NCBI GenBank assembly: GCA_030832455.1
Contig: JAURJB010000007.1
Location: 1-47,365, forward strand
Direction of reading: 5' to 3'
Length of the DNA stretch: 47,365 nt
DNA from: Acidimicrobiales bacterium
GTDB lineage: Bacteria > Actinomycetota > Acidimicrobiia > Acidimicrobiales > Ilumatobacteraceae
Numbering within the stretch: position 1 is the stretch's first letter; each line of letters opens with the position of its first letter. Positions 30,904-39,910 of the stretch are shown here, one piece after another. The notes beneath the pieces were generated by a model, which was given only the letters and a program-made list of their open reading frames with translations, was not told the origin of the DNA and did not search any database. Made by a program: the position numbers and the translations under genes.

Positions 30904-31167
30904 AGTGTTCCTCGTATATATCGCATGCCAGAGAGGGGGTCACCCTCAAAATGATCCGACCCCACTCTAAATCACGGAGTGTGGTCTCTCTCAACACTAG
31001 GGATCAACCGATGTAATTCATAAATTTCTCGATCCGGATTACGGGGTAGGGCTCGTGGTCAAGGTCACAGAATCGCACGAATGCACAACCTCGCTCTTTG
31101 CGCCCTTTTGAAGATTGCCCGACTAGTCTCGTGAGTGATTTGACGAGGAAAGGGAACTCTGCGAACC
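30904..31167. promoter_or_regulatory. Divergent promoter region of cytochrome c and bc operon
   Basis: A 264-bp gap without a convincing gene. It holds a small inverted repeat GAGGG-n5-CCCTC (near 30935-30949), a directly repeated GGTCA (31057-31066) and a possible -10 TAGTCT at 31124-31129 for the rightward operon; no good -35 is seen. A purine-rich ribosome site gaggaaaggg is at 31145-31154. A short minus-strand frame at 31004-31213 looks accidental. Confidence 0.45.
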
Positions 31168-31644
31168 ATGCTGGCAATAGACATCCTTCGATGGCCGGGA
31201 ATGAATCAAGCATTCATCGCCTCGATCATCTTCACCGCTGTGCTTGCATATGGCGTGATTTGGGTTGGCAAGCGTCGCCCAGTTGATTCCAAGGCAACAT
31301 GGGGCGAGACGATGTTCGGCTCGGTGTATGTGTTCGGTGTGATGTTCGTAGCATTTGGCATTGTTCCGCATCAGTTCATCGATCATGCCGACAAAAACCT
31401 TGGCTGGCGCAAAGACAAATTGCTCTTTGGGCCGTTTGATCTTCTGAAGCCACAGGCGTATGGAGGTCAGTTTCCGTTCACGCTGAGCTATGAAGCAATA
31501 CGCGACACCATCGTGCTGGTCATTCACGTTGTTCTGGTGACAGTCATGGTGCTGATGTTTAATTGGTGGCAGAAGCGCGGCGAAGTGAAGCCAAAGGCAA
31601 TTGCGACCTCGACGTACGGTCGTCCATTGGTGCGTAAGGGCTAA
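31168..31644 (+). CDS. Uncharacterised membrane protein, first gene of bc operon
   Basis: A 158-residue protein with two or three membrane spans: AFIASIIFTAVLAYGVIWVGK, SVYVFGVMFVAFGIVPHQFI and TIVLVIHVVLVTVMVLMFNWW. Between the second and third is a polar loop (DKNLGWRKDKLLFGPFDLLKP), and three histidines lie near membrane boundaries (PHQFIDH, VIHVV). The segment VPHQFIDHAD near a membrane edge could bind haem or metal. I recognise no family. As first gene of an operon with ferredoxin, cytochrome b and Rieske genes it is probably a subunit or assembly factor of the complex. ATG 31168 is used; ATG 31201 is an alternative. Confidence 0.75.
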   Translation: MLAIDILRWPGMNQAFIASIIFTAVLAYGVIWVGKRRPVDSKATWGETMFGSVYVFGVMFVAFGIVPHQFIDHADKNLGWRKDKLLFGPFDLLKPQAYGGQFPFTLSYEAIRDTIVLVIHVVLVTVMVLMFNWWQKRGEVKPKAIATSTYGRPLVRKG

Positions 31645-31649
31645 TTGTT

Positions 31650-32063
31650 ATGACAAAGACAGACGCCAATCCGCCAATGCCCCTGTGGTCTGATGAGTAT
31701 CAACTCGTTGAGGTGGATGCTGACTACCTATCAAAGGCGGTTAAGCCAAAACAGTTCATTCACATTGATCAAAGTGAATGCATCATGTGCGAAGGTTGCG
31801 TCGATATTTGCCCATGGAAGTGCATTCACATGGTCTCGCCTGATGCGGTTGCTGAAGCGCAAGGCACAGAGATGCCGGGTGCAGACCCAAGCGACAACGT
31901 GTTGTTCATCATCGATGATGACGTGTGCACTCGTTGTGCGTTGTGCGTAGATCGTTGCCCTACAGGCGTCATCATTTTGGGCAAAGTTGGAGCACCTGTG
32001 GCAACAGGCGACTCTCACACACGTACACCTAATCACGGCTACGCATACGGCATGCGGTTGTAA
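31650..32063 (+). CDS. Two-cluster [4Fe-4S] ferredoxin-like protein of the bc operon
   Basis: A 137-residue cytosolic iron-sulfur protein with two [4Fe-4S] motifs: CIMCEGCVDICPWKC (about 45-59) and CTRCALCVDRCP (about 92-103), separated by an unusually long insert of about 32 residues. N-terminal 40 residues and the C-terminal 25 (THTRTPNHGYAYGMRL) are extra to a minimal ferredoxin. It follows the first gene by 5 nt and precedes cytochrome b. Ferredoxins are not normal subunits of bc1 complexes, so its place here suggests an extra electron entry or exit on the cytoplasmic side (inference). Confidence 0.85.
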   Translation: MTKTDANPPMPLWSDEYQLVEVDADYLSKAVKPKQFIHIDQSECIMCEGCVDICPWKCIHMVSPDAVAEAQGTEMPGADPSDNVLFIIDDDVCTRCALCVDRCPTGVIILGKVGAPVATGDSHTRTPNHGYAYGMRL

Positions 32064-32087
32064 CAGTTTCAGGACACGGAGAACATC

Positions 32088-32873
32088 ATGGCAAGCACAA
32101 TTGAAGAAAAACCTCGCCTTACTCTGAAGGAGCGTGCGGCGAAGTTTGGTGAAACAATGCAGGGCAGTCAGGCATGGAACTCAATTTTCCGACCTGGCTC
32201 AATTTTCCGCAAGGGTTACACCGACTCACCACGTAACCGCTCGTATGTGATCATGAACTCGGTGCTGTACCACTTGCACCCTGTGAAGGTGAAGCGACAC
32301 GCCGTCAAAGTGAGTTACACGTTGTGCCTCGGTGGATTGAGCTTTTTCTTGTTCATTTTGCTCACGGTTACCGGCATTTTCTTGATGTTCTTCTACCGAC
32401 CAACTGCAGCCAACGCATGGCAAGACATTCAGTCGTTGCAGACGTCGGTGACGTTCGGACTCATGGTACGCAACATGCATCGCTGGGGTGCTCACCTCAT
32501 GGTGCTCAGCGTGTTCTTGCACATGGCTCGCGTGTTTTACCACGGTGCATATAAAGCACCCCGCGAATTCAACTGGGTAGTAGGCGTGATTTTATTAACG
32601 CTCACTCTGTTGTTGTCATTCACCGGTTACCTCTTGCCGTGGGACCAATTAGCCCTGTGGGCCGTAGCGGTGGGTACCAACATGATGGGTTACTCGCCAG
32701 TGATTGGATCGCAGGTGCGCTTTGTGTTGCTCGGCGGTGTCGAAATTGGAGCGGAAACGTTGTTGCGTTGGTACGTGCTACACGTGCTGCTATTCCCATT
32801 TATTACCGTCATTTTCTTGGCCATTCACTTCTGGCGAGTGCGCAAAGACGGTGGAATCTCGGGCCCATTGTGA
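32088..32873 (+). CDS. Cytochrome b, N-terminal (b6-like) subunit
   Basis: A 261-residue membrane protein with four spans that bind two b haems. The ligand histidines fall in the expected pairs: NMHRWGAHLMV and LHMARVFYHGAY in the second span region, and YVLHVLLFPF with FLAIHFWRVRK in the fourth. The N-terminal 75 residues are cytoplasmic and longer than in plant b6. Splitting cytochrome b into a b6-like part and a separate subunit-IV-like part resembles b6f and Firmicute/actinobacterial bc types. ATG 32088 lies behind cacggagaacatc, a fair ribosome site. Confidence 0.92.
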   Translation: MASTIEEKPRLTLKERAAKFGETMQGSQAWNSIFRPGSIFRKGYTDSPRNRSYVIMNSVLYHLHPVKVKRHAVKVSYTLCLGGLSFFLFILLTVTGIFLMFFYRPTAANAWQDIQSLQTSVTFGLMVRNMHRWGAHLMVLSVFLHMARVFYHGAYKAPREFNWVVGVILLTLTLLLSFTGYLLPWDQLALWAVAVGTNMMGYSPVIGSQVRFVLLGGVEIGAETLLRWYVLHVLLFPFITVIFLAIHFWRVRKDGGISGPL

Positions 32874-32903
32874 TGAACAGTTCGATTGAAAGGATGATCA
32901 GTA

Positions 32904-33641
32904 ATGACTGAAATTCCAGAACACCTCCTCAAGCGCGCGCAAGCCGCACGCGAAAAGGCAGCGGCTGAAAGTTCTGCATCTGCAGACACTGGCGACGCTG
33001 CTGGTGACTCACGTATTCCTGCTCATTTGTTAGAGCGCAGCAAGGCAGCAAAGGCTGGCGGCGGAGTTGCCGTTGCCGATAAGCCAAGTGGTGCAGTCGT
33101 TACTGCTCCAGCACAAGGTGGCGTACCACTTGCTGCCGGTCCTGGTGGACACACTCAGCGATTGCTCACCGTTGTTAAGTCGGGCTCAATTCAAGATGTG
33201 AAGTCAGAGCCTGTTGACAAAGTGCACACATGGCCTCACCTGCTTGCAGTTGAGTTTGTTGCTGCACTTGCGTGTACCGCATTTCTGTTTGTGTTTTCGT
33301 GGGTGGTCAACGCACCGTTGTTGCAGGCCGCAAACTTCAACCAAACACCTAACCCATCAAAAGCACCGTGGTACTTCCTTGGATTGCAGGAACTACTCAC
33401 CATGTTCCACCCAATGATTGCGGGTGTGACATTGCCAACGATTGGTTTGATTGCTCTGATGTTTGCTCCGTACCTTGATAAAACGGTGTCAAATCATCCA
33501 GAAAATCGCAAGTTCATGACCAGCATGATGACGATCTTCTTGATGTTCTGGGCAGTTTTGGTCATCATCGGCTCATTCTTTAGAGGCCCTGGATTCAACT
33601 TCGTGTTTCCATGGATTGACGGAATTTTCTTCGAGTTGTAA
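32904..33641 (+). CDS. Cytochrome b, C-terminal (subunit IV-like) with duplicated IPxHLL motif
   Basis: A 245-residue protein. The C-terminal 130 residues are a cytochrome b C-terminal domain with three spans; NPSKAPWYFLGLQELLTMFHP matches the conserved PEWY/PWYF-type Qo site. Ahead of it stands an unusual 110-residue cytoplasmic extension beginning MTEIPEHLLKRAQAAR and repeating the motif as RIPAHLLERSKAAK at 38-50, followed by a Gly/Ala-rich linker. The same motif opens the divergent cytochrome c protein. The segment may be a docking or assembly tag shared by proteins of this complex (inference). Confidence 0.88.
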   Translation: MTEIPEHLLKRAQAAREKAAAESSASADTGDAAGDSRIPAHLLERSKAAKAGGGVAVADKPSGAVVTAPAQGGVPLAAGPGGHTQRLLTVVKSGSIQDVKSEPVDKVHTWPHLLAVEFVAALACTAFLFVFSWVVNAPLLQAANFNQTPNPSKAPWYFLGLQELLTMFHPMIAGVTLPTIGLIALMFAPYLDKTVSNHPENRKFMTSMMTIFLMFWAVLVIIGSFFRGPGFNFVFPWIDGIFFEL

Positions 33642-33655
33642 GGCAGCACGTATAT

Positions 33656-34501
33656 ATGACAACTACACAAATCATTACTATCGCAATCGCGATTCTGATC
33701 ATCGCGGGCGTTGGCGTTGTACTGACATCATCACGTCGTGATGGTGTTCGTGGCGTTGGAACGCTCGCACGTGAAACCCGCAAAAATGATCGCGGAGCAG
33801 TCGATCCAGAACAGCTCACCGGTCGCCAATTTGAGGCAGTGGCAAAAGCACGCAGTGCTGCAATCGTTGCTGCGCCGAAAGCAGAAGTTGAGCCATGGTC
33901 ACCACCAGATGCTGAAGCAATTGGAGTGTCACGTCGTCAGTTTTTCAATCGTGCAACGGTCACGTTGATGAGTGCCAGCCTCGGTGGCTTTGGTGCAGCG
34001 GTAATCGGTTTCTTGTGGACGAGTTCGTCGGGCGGTTTCGGATCCAAGATCAGTGTTGGCAATGTCAATGACGTGATCGGTCAAATTCGTGCAAATAAGG
34101 GCTTCTTGTATTTCCCAGAAGCGCGTTCGTGGATTACTGAATATCCAAAAGAGTCGTTGTCGAAAGGCAAGGCTGCTTACGGGCATCAAAGCACGGTGTA
34201 CAGCGGTTTGGAGTCGGGTCTCATTGCTCTGTACCAAAAGTGTCCGCACCTTGGCTGCCGCGTTCCTGAGTGCAAGAGCTCGCAGTGGTTTGAATGCCCA
34301 TGTCACGGTTCACAGTTCAATCGAGTTGGCGAGAAAAAGGGTGGTCCAGCGCCTCGCGGCATGGATCGTTTCGGAGTTTCGGTGACAAACGGCAACGTGG
34401 TAATTGATACCGGAACCGTGTTTGGTGGTCCGCCAATTGGAACGAACACTACGGGTCAAGAAGCTGAAGGCCCGCACTGCGTGGGTGGAGGTTCGCACTA
34501 A
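33656..34501 (+). CDS. Rieske iron-sulfur protein of the bc complex
   Basis: A 281-residue protein with an N-terminal span (6-24), a polar cytoplasmic part, then a second span (about 102-121) preceded by a twin-arginine motif SRRQFFNRA at 92-100, so the Rieske domain is probably moved across the membrane by Tat. The [2Fe-2S] ligands are Cys196 and His198 (CPHLGC) and Cys214 and His217 (CPCHGS); Cys201 and Cys216 can form the usual disulfide. Electron carrier from quinol to cytochrome c. It overlaps the next gene by one base. Confidence 0.94.
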   Translation: MTTTQIITIAIAILIIAGVGVVLTSSRRDGVRGVGTLARETRKNDRGAVDPEQLTGRQFEAVAKARSAAIVAAPKAEVEPWSPPDAEAIGVSRRQFFNRATVTLMSASLGGFGAAVIGFLWTSSSGGFGSKISVGNVNDVIGQIRANKGFLYFPEARSWITEYPKESLSKGKAAYGHQSTVYSGLESGLIALYQKCPHLGCRVPECKSSQWFECPCHGSQFNRVGEKKGGPAPRGMDRFGVSVTNGNVVIDTGTVFGGPPIGTNTTGQEAEGPHCVGGGSH

Positions 34502-35562
34502 TGGTCGCTGACATCACGACAAATATTGCGTGGTTCATTCTTATTTCGGCTGTCTTGGGATGGTTGTTGTATGGAATCTTCAACATCAAAAGGAGCCGTG
34601 CGGAAATCGGTTCTGAAATCAAGCTTGCAGCAAACCGCAAACCGTATTACGACGATGAGGTCCTTGAAGGCAAGAAGATTGAGCGCACTCAATTAATCGG
34701 CATTTTGTTCTTGGCAATCATCACGCTTGCACTTCCTGCATATTGGATCCTTGAACCAGGTCGGCAAGAAGGTGCGATTCGTGGATGGGATCACCGCTTC
34801 GAACGTTGGGGCGGCAATTTGTATGACGTAACGGCAAATGGTGGTTTCAACTGCGCCGGTTGCCATGGTGGTTCCAGCGGTGTTGGTGGTGCCGCGGTCT
34901 ACGCGCTTACTGATGCAAAAACTGGAGAAGTTCGTGAAGTGAGCTGGAAGGCTCCTGCATTGAACACGATTTACTATCGATTCAGCGAAAGCGAAGTACG
35001 TTTCATTCTTGAATACGGTCGCCCGTTCTCGCCGATGTCGCCGTGGGGCATCGTTGGTGGTGGACCAATGAACGAACAACAAATTGAAACCGTGATCGCA
35101 TATTTGAAGAGCATTCAAATTCCGCGTGAAAATTGCACGGTACCCGATGCTGATGCTCGTATCTGCGATGGTGGACACCTGCCAACAGATAAACAAGATG
35201 AGATTTCTGCCGAAGCAAATCGTCTTGTTGCTGCTGGTACCTACGCATCGTACGGTGAAGCGTTGTTCAACCTTGACTTGGGTGGCGGCACGTACTCATG
35301 CGCACGTTGTCACACAAAAGGTTGGTCATACGGCGATCCGCAGATCACGGGTGGTGGAGCATTCGGGCCAAACCTCACGGGAGGCTCTGCAGTTCGTCAG
35401 TTCCCTGTTAAAGAGGACATGATCAATTTCATCAAGGGTGGAAGTGAATATGGCAAGCGCTATGGCGAACAAGGCCAAGGCGGCGGTCGCATGCCAGGTT
35501 TCGGAGCCATGCTTACCGATGAGCAAATCAATGCCATTGTCGATTACGTGCGGGGTCTCTAG
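34501..35562 (+). CDS. Dihaem cytochrome c subunit of the bc complex
   Basis: A 353-residue protein with two N-terminal spans (about 10-28 and 64-84) and two cytochrome c domains outside, with haem motifs CAGCH (118-122) and CARCH (267-271). Possible methionine ligands are PFSPMSPWG and GRMPGFGAM. Dihaem cytochrome c of the QcrC type is the usual cytochrome c1 substitute in actinobacterial bc complexes, although QcrC has one C-terminal span while this protein is anchored at its N-terminus. It follows Rieske with a one-base overlap and ends directly before the next ATG. Confidence 0.91.
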   Translation: MVADITTNIAWFILISAVLGWLLYGIFNIKRSRAEIGSEIKLAANRKPYYDDEVLEGKKIERTQLIGILFLAIITLALPAYWILEPGRQEGAIRGWDHRFERWGGNLYDVTANGGFNCAGCHGGSSGVGGAAVYALTDAKTGEVREVSWKAPALNTIYYRFSESEVRFILEYGRPFSPMSPWGIVGGGPMNEQQIETVIAYLKSIQIPRENCTVPDADARICDGGHLPTDKQDEISAEANRLVAAGTYASYGEALFNLDLGGGTYSCARCHTKGWSYGDPQITGGGAFGPNLTGGSAVRQFPVKEDMINFIKGGSEYGKRYGEQGQGGGRMPGFGAMLTDEQINAIVDYVRGL

Positions 35563-36381
35563 ATGTTGTCAACGTTGCTAGCAATTGCATGGGAACCAGG
35601 AATACGTGGAATCGTTTCAGTTCTTGCGATGGTTGTTGTACTGATTGGTGGTAGCTACCTAGTCGTAGGAACCAACCTTGGTGCTCGCCTTGGCTTCCTT
35701 ATTATTTTGTCGGCCTTGTTTGGTTGGATGACGCTCATGGGAGCGGTGTGGTGGACATACGGAATTGGTCTGAAAGGCCCAGAACCATCGTGGAAACCTG
35801 CTGATCCAACAACGATTATTCGAGATGCCGAGTTGCTTACGAGCGCTGGCATTTTGGATGGACCGATAGCAGAAGGTTCAGTTCCTGCTCAGAAGGCTGA
35901 AGCAGCATCTGCCAAATTGCAAGAAGAAGGTTGGAGATTGCTTTCGGAGTCTGATCCTCAACGCGGACAAGCAATTGCATCATCAGATGCAATTCTGCAA
36001 ATTGAAGCCGAAGAGTTTGCCGCTGGTGACTATCTGAGCGTTGCTGTGTTTGATCGCGGAGGCGAGCGCTATCCAAAGATCAACGATGCGCTCGACTTTG
36101 TTGCCTTCTTCCATAAGCCGAGATATGCGTTAGTAGAAGTGGTTCCGGTAGTGCCGCAACGAACCGAGCCAGGTCGTGCACCGGCACGCGCAGTTGCAGA
36201 CGAAACCCAAGAACATCGCTACGTATATATGGTGCGCGATCTTGGTGCCAAGCGTCAGCCTGCAATTTTCATCACCTTTGGGTCAGGATTGATTTTTGCA
36301 ATCCTGTGCTGGTTGCTTCACCGTCGAGATCTTGCACTGCGCGAGAATCTTGCGGAGGACAACACGCTCGTTAAGGCATAA
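35563..36381 (+). CDS. Uncharacterised membrane protein, last gene of bc operon
   Basis: A 272-residue protein with two N-terminal spans (about 15-36 and 42-66), an outer or inner soluble domain of about 160 residues and one C-terminal span (PAIFITFGSGLIFAILCWLLHRRD). The soluble domain is acidic and Ala/Glu-rich with a helical region (EGSVPAQKAEAASAKLQEE) and a part near FAAGDYLSVAVFDRGGERYP. No cysteines or haem motifs are seen. No family is recognised. It begins at the base after the cytochrome c stop and precedes nuoA by 8 bp, so it probably belongs to the bc complex but joins both operons. Confidence 0.75.
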   Translation: MLSTLLAIAWEPGIRGIVSVLAMVVVLIGGSYLVVGTNLGARLGFLIILSALFGWMTLMGAVWWTYGIGLKGPEPSWKPADPTTIIRDAELLTSAGILDGPIAEGSVPAQKAEAASAKLQEEGWRLLSESDPQRGQAIASSDAILQIEAEEFAAGDYLSVAVFDRGGERYPKINDALDFVAFFHKPRYALVEVVPVVPQRTEPGRAPARAVADETQEHRYVYMVRDLGAKRQPAIFITFGSGLIFAILCWLLHRRDLALRENLAEDNTLVKA

Positions 36382-36389
36382 AGGCAACC

Positions 36390-36866
36390 GTGGGCCAGTA
36401 CCTACCGATCGTGGTGTTGGCCACACTTGCCGTTCTGTTCGGTGCAATCAGTCTTGTTGCATCCAAACTGCTGGCACCTCGACGACCAAATACCGCAAAA
36501 TCAGCACCGTATGAGTGTGGGATTGTTCCAAGCCGTGAGGCTCCAGAAAGATTCCCCGTCAGTTTCTACATCATTGCGATGTTGTTCATCATGTTTGATA
36601 TTGAAATCATCTTTGTCTATCCATATGCGGTTGCGCATGGCTCGCTCGGTGCGTATGCGTTCTTCGAAATGCTGGCGTTTAGTGCAGTGTTTTTCGTGGC
36701 ATTTGTGTATGCGGTTGCGCGAGGTGCACTTGATTGGGGCCCGATCAAGAAGGCAGTTCGTCTTGATGATGACCAGAACAACCCGATGAAGTCACATTTG
36801 CGAACCGCAAACAGCACGATTCGTCGTGTTGGTTTTGAAGGTCGCAATGAAGGAGCAGCTGCCTAA
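36390..36866 (+). CDS. nuoA: NADH-quinone oxidoreductase subunit A
   Basis: A 158-residue membrane subunit of complex I with three spans. The conserved inner loop is [37 protein letters not shown], with the family cysteine in YECG. The C-terminal 40 residues (after ALDWGP) are polar and longer than in E. coli NuoA. GTG start 8 bp after the bc operon. All nuo genes from here to nuoL are in the standard A-to-L order and on one strand. Confidence 0.95.
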   Translation: MGQYLPIVVLATLAVLFGAISLVASKLLAPRRPNTAKSAPYECGIVPSREAPERFPVSFYIIAMLFIMFDIEIIFVYPYAVAHGSLGAYAFFEMLAFSAVFFVAFVYAVARGALDWGPIKKAVRLDDDQNNPMKSHLRTANSTIRRVGFEGRNEGAAA

Positions 36867-37450
36867 TGGGTGTCGTTCGCAACGTACTGGACGATGGCCT
36901 TGAAGGAATCGATCACAACTTTTTAACGGGTCGAATTGAAGACTTAGTGAAATGGTCGCGTTCGCGCTCGAGCTGGGGCGCAACGTTTGGTCTTGCATGC
37001 TGCGCGATTGAAATGATGGGCACAGGAGCTCCTCACTACGACATTGCGCGCTTTGGCATGGAAGTGTTTCGAGCTTCACCTCGCCAGGCTGACATCATGA
37101 TCGTTGCGGGTCGTGTGAGCCAGAAAATGGCTCCAGTATTGCGCCAGGTCTACGACCAAATGATGGAACCTAAATGGGTGATCAGCATGGGAGTATGTGC
37201 GAGCAGCGGCGGCATGTTCAACAACTACGCAATCGTGCAGGGTGTCGATCAAGTTGTACCAGTCGATGTGTATGCACCTGGTTGCCCTCCAACACCAGAA
37301 ACGTTGATCCACGCAATCGAAACATTGCACCAACTGATTGAAGATGGCGAAATCATGCGTCGTCGCACAGCTAGTGGTGCAGGCGCAAACGTTCACATTC
37401 AAGAAATTCCTGCAGGGATCACTACGCCTGTCGTTCTAGGGTCGCGTTAA
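36866..37450 (+). CDS. nuoB: NADH-quinone oxidoreductase subunit B
   Basis: A 194-residue peripheral subunit that holds cluster N2. Its four cysteine ligands are in LACCAIEMM (two adjacent), [10 protein letters not shown] and [10 protein letters not shown]. The quinone-side segment [21 protein letters not shown] is conserved. The first base of its ATG is the last base of the nuoA stop. Confidence 0.96.
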   Translation: MGVVRNVLDDGLEGIDHNFLTGRIEDLVKWSRSRSSWGATFGLACCAIEMMGTGAPHYDIARFGMEVFRASPRQADIMIVAGRVSQKMAPVLRQVYDQMMEPKWVISMGVCASSGGMFNNYAIVQGVDQVVPVDVYAPGCPPTPETLIHAIETLHQLIEDGEIMRRRTASGAGANVHIQEIPAGITTPVVLGSR

Positions 37451-37455
37451 TTACC

Positions 37456-37950
37456 ATGAGCACCCACGATCCCGTCACATCTGCGACTTTGCACGGCTGT
37501 TTGCTCGGAGACTCGCGCGGACAGGCGGTGCTTTTTGTTCCGAAGTCTTCGTACGTGTCAACTATGAAAAAGTTGGTTGATGACGGATTCGAAATGTGTG
37601 CTGATCTGACAGCGGTAGATTTTTTGACTCACGCAGCACGCTCGTTGCCCGAGTCAATTCAGCCGGAACGGTTTGAGATTGTGGTGAATCTGCTGTCACT
37701 GAGCAAGCGCGAGCGTTTGCGAGTGCGTGTTCAGGTTGGCGAGTCTGACCCGCAGATCAACTCGCTGTTCGATTTGTACCCCGGAACAGAAGCCATGGAG
37801 CGTGAAGTGTTCGACATGTTCGGTATTTCCTTTACCGGACACCCAGACCTCACAAGAATTTTGATGCCAGAAGACTGGCAAGGACACCCACTGCGCAAGG
37901 ACTATGCGCAAGGACGTATCCCGGTGCAGTTCAAGGGAGCGGCTTCATGA
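37456..37950 (+). CDS. nuoC: NADH-quinone oxidoreductase subunit C
   Basis: A 164-residue peripheral subunit (30-kDa type). The signature ERFEIVVNLLSLSKRERLRVRVQVGE and EREVFDMFGISFTGHPDLTRILMPEDWQGHPLRKDY are clear. Separate from nuoD, unlike the fused nuoCD of E. coli. Overlaps nuoD by 4 bp. Confidence 0.95.
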   Translation: MSTHDPVTSATLHGCLLGDSRGQAVLFVPKSSYVSTMKKLVDDGFEMCADLTAVDFLTHAARSLPESIQPERFEIVVNLLSLSKRERLRVRVQVGESDPQINSLFDLYPGTEAMEREVFDMFGISFTGHPDLTRILMPEDWQGHPLRKDYAQGRIPVQFKGAAS

Positions 37951-39299
37951 CCCCGCGCGAAACTGAAACCGTTGTTTCTGCGGCAGCAGGCACGAATGAA
38001 GGTAACCAAGAGTTGCGCTCGCGCTCTGAGTTGACCGCAAAAGAAGTAATGCGCGAAGTTGGTGCAGTGTTGCGTATGAGCGAAGCAGATGCTGCGCTTC
38101 TCGCCGAGGTGGAAGCCGATCCGGGCGAAGATCAGACCATGATCATCAACATGGGTCCTCAGCACCCAAGCACTCACGGTGTGTTGCGATTAATGCTGGA
38201 ACTTAAGGGTGAAACAGTGCTCCGCTGCAAACCGATCATTGGCTATTTGCATACCGGCATGGAAAAGACCGGAGAGTCACTCACCTTTATGCAGGGTGGA
38301 ACAAACGTGACGCGCATGGACTACTTGTCGCCACTCAATAGCGAGTTGGTGTTCAGCATGGCCACCGAGAAGTTGTTGGGAATTGATGGCGAGATCCCCG
38401 AACGTGCGGTGTGGATCCGAATGTTGATGTCCGAACTCAATCGCATGAGTAGCCACTTGTTGTTTATGGCAACAAATGGTATGGATATCGGTGCCGTTTC
38501 CATGATGTTGTATGGATGGCGCGAACGCGAAGTGGTGTTGCGCTTTTTCCAAAAAGTCACAGGCTTGCGGATGAATCACAACTACATCCGTCCGGGTGGC
38601 GTTGCGACCGATCTACCTGCAGGATGGCGCGATGATGTGATGTCAATTCTCGACATGTTGCCAGATCGATTGGGCGAATACGACGTGTTGATGACGAATC
38701 AACCAATTTGGCGTGAGCGTTTGCAAGGTGTGGGTGTAATTACTCAGGCCGAAGCAATTGCATTGGGTGCAACCGGTCCAATTCTGCGCAGCACGGGCTT
38801 GGCATGGGACTTGCGTCGTGACATGCCATACATGCATTACGACCAGCTGGAGTTTGATGTCATTGTGGGTAGTTATGGCGATGCATTTGATCGCTACGCA
38901 ATTCGCCTCAATGAGATTCGTGAGTCCATGCGTATCGTGCGGCAAATTCTTGATCGTGTTCCACGTGGCGACTTCCGTATTCAAGACAAGAAGGTGACAC
39001 CACCACCACGTGCTCGTATTGATGAGTCAATGGAAGCACTCATTCACCACTTCAAGATTTTCACCGAAGGTTTCAAAGTTCCTGAAGGTGAAGTGTATGT
39101 GGCCATCGAAAGCCCTCGCGGTGAAGTGGGTTGCTACATCGCAAGTGATGGCTCACCAACTCCATATCGCATGCACGTTCGCGCCCCATCGTTTGTCAAT
39201 GTGCAAGCGTTGCCGCACATGATGCGCGGTGGTTTGGTTGCAGATGCCGTTGCTGTCATTTCTTCTGTTGACCCAGTGCTTGGCGAGGTGGACCGATGA
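37947..39299 (+). CDS. nuoD: NADH-quinone oxidoreductase subunit D
   Basis: A 450-residue 49-kDa-type subunit that forms the quinone pocket with NuoB. Markers: MGPQHPSTHGVLRLMLEL, GYLHTGMEKTGE, MLMSELNRMSSHL and the C-terminal SPRGEVGCYIASDGSPTPYRMHVRAPSF. The first 60 residues before the MGPQHP segment form an extra acidic, helical extension compared with the family. 4-bp overlaps on both sides. Confidence 0.96.
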   Translation: MTPRETETVVSAAAGTNEGNQELRSRSELTAKEVMREVGAVLRMSEADAALLAEVEADPGEDQTMIINMGPQHPSTHGVLRLMLELKGETVLRCKPIIGYLHTGMEKTGESLTFMQGGTNVTRMDYLSPLNSELVFSMATEKLLGIDGEIPERAVWIRMLMSELNRMSSHLLFMATNGMDIGAVSMMLYGWREREVVLRFFQKVTGLRMNHNYIRPGGVATDLPAGWRDDVMSILDMLPDRLGEYDVLMTNQPIWRERLQGVGVITQAEAIALGATGPILRSTGLAWDLRRDMPYMHYDQLEFDVIVGSYGDAFDRYAIRLNEIRESMRIVRQILDRVPRGDFRIQDKKVTPPPRARIDESMEALIHHFKIFTEGFKVPEGEVYVAIESPRGEVGCYIASDGSPTPYRMHVRAPSFVNVQALPHMMRGGLVADAVAVISSVDPVLGEVDR

Positions 39300-39910
39300 G
39301 CCGTTTAACCGATGCCAATGTGGTCATTGCTAAAGAGATCATTGCTCGTTATCCACGAGCAAAATCTGCGCTTATTCCGTTACTTCATTTGTCACAAGAA
39401 CAAAACGGCTACATCACTCGTGAAGCAATGGTGCAGCTTGGAGAACTGGTGGGCGTCACCTCAGCCGAGGTATATGGAACCGCAACGTTCTACGAGATGT
39501 TTCGCTTCGAGCCAGTGGGCAAGTACCTCATCAATATGTGCGGCACCATGTCGTGTGCATTGATGGGTGCAGGCGAACTCATGCATCATGCCGAGCATAA
39601 ACTTGGTGTGAAAGCAGGCGGAACCACTGATGATGGAATGTTCACACTTGCTCATGCCGAGTGCCAAGCAGCATGCACCGAGGCACCTACGTTGCAAGTG
39701 AACTACCGCTATCGCTTCCGTGTTACACCAGCCGACTTCGACTCGTTGATCGATGATCTGCGCGCAGGAAAACTCGCCGATGAGATCCCGCAGCATGGTG
39801 TGTTGGCAAAAGTGCGCCAGCGGATTCCTGCAGACAAAGGTGTTGGTGCAGTAGCGCCAGAAGATGTCACCGAAGGCCCAGCGTGGCTTGATGGGAAGCC
39901 AGCATTATGA
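39296..39910 (+). CDS. nuoE: NADH-quinone oxidoreductase subunit E
   Basis: A 204-residue 24-kDa-type subunit with a thioredoxin-like [2Fe-2S] domain. The four ligands lie in NMCGTMSCALMG and AECQAACTEAP. The helical N-terminal domain (YPRAKSALIPLLHLSQEQNGYI) is normal; the last 40 residues are an extra tail. Works with NuoF and NuoG in the NADH-oxidising arm. Confidence 0.95.
   Translation: MSRLTDANVVIAKEIIARYPRAKSALIPLLHLSQEQNGYITREAMVQLGELVGVTSAEVYGTATFYEMFRFEPVGKYLINMCGTMSCALMGAGELMHHAEHKLGVKAGGTTDDGMFTLAHAECQAACTEAPTLQVNYRYRFRVTPADFDSLIDDLRAGKLADEIPQHGVLAKVRQRIPADKGVGAVAPEDVTEGPAWLDGKPAL

Noticed and set aside
31004-31213. Minus-strand 69-codon frame in the cytochrome c / bc operon gap
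   Set aside because: No ribosome site or domain character; its first codons run antisense to the first bc-operon gene and the region looks like promoter DNA.
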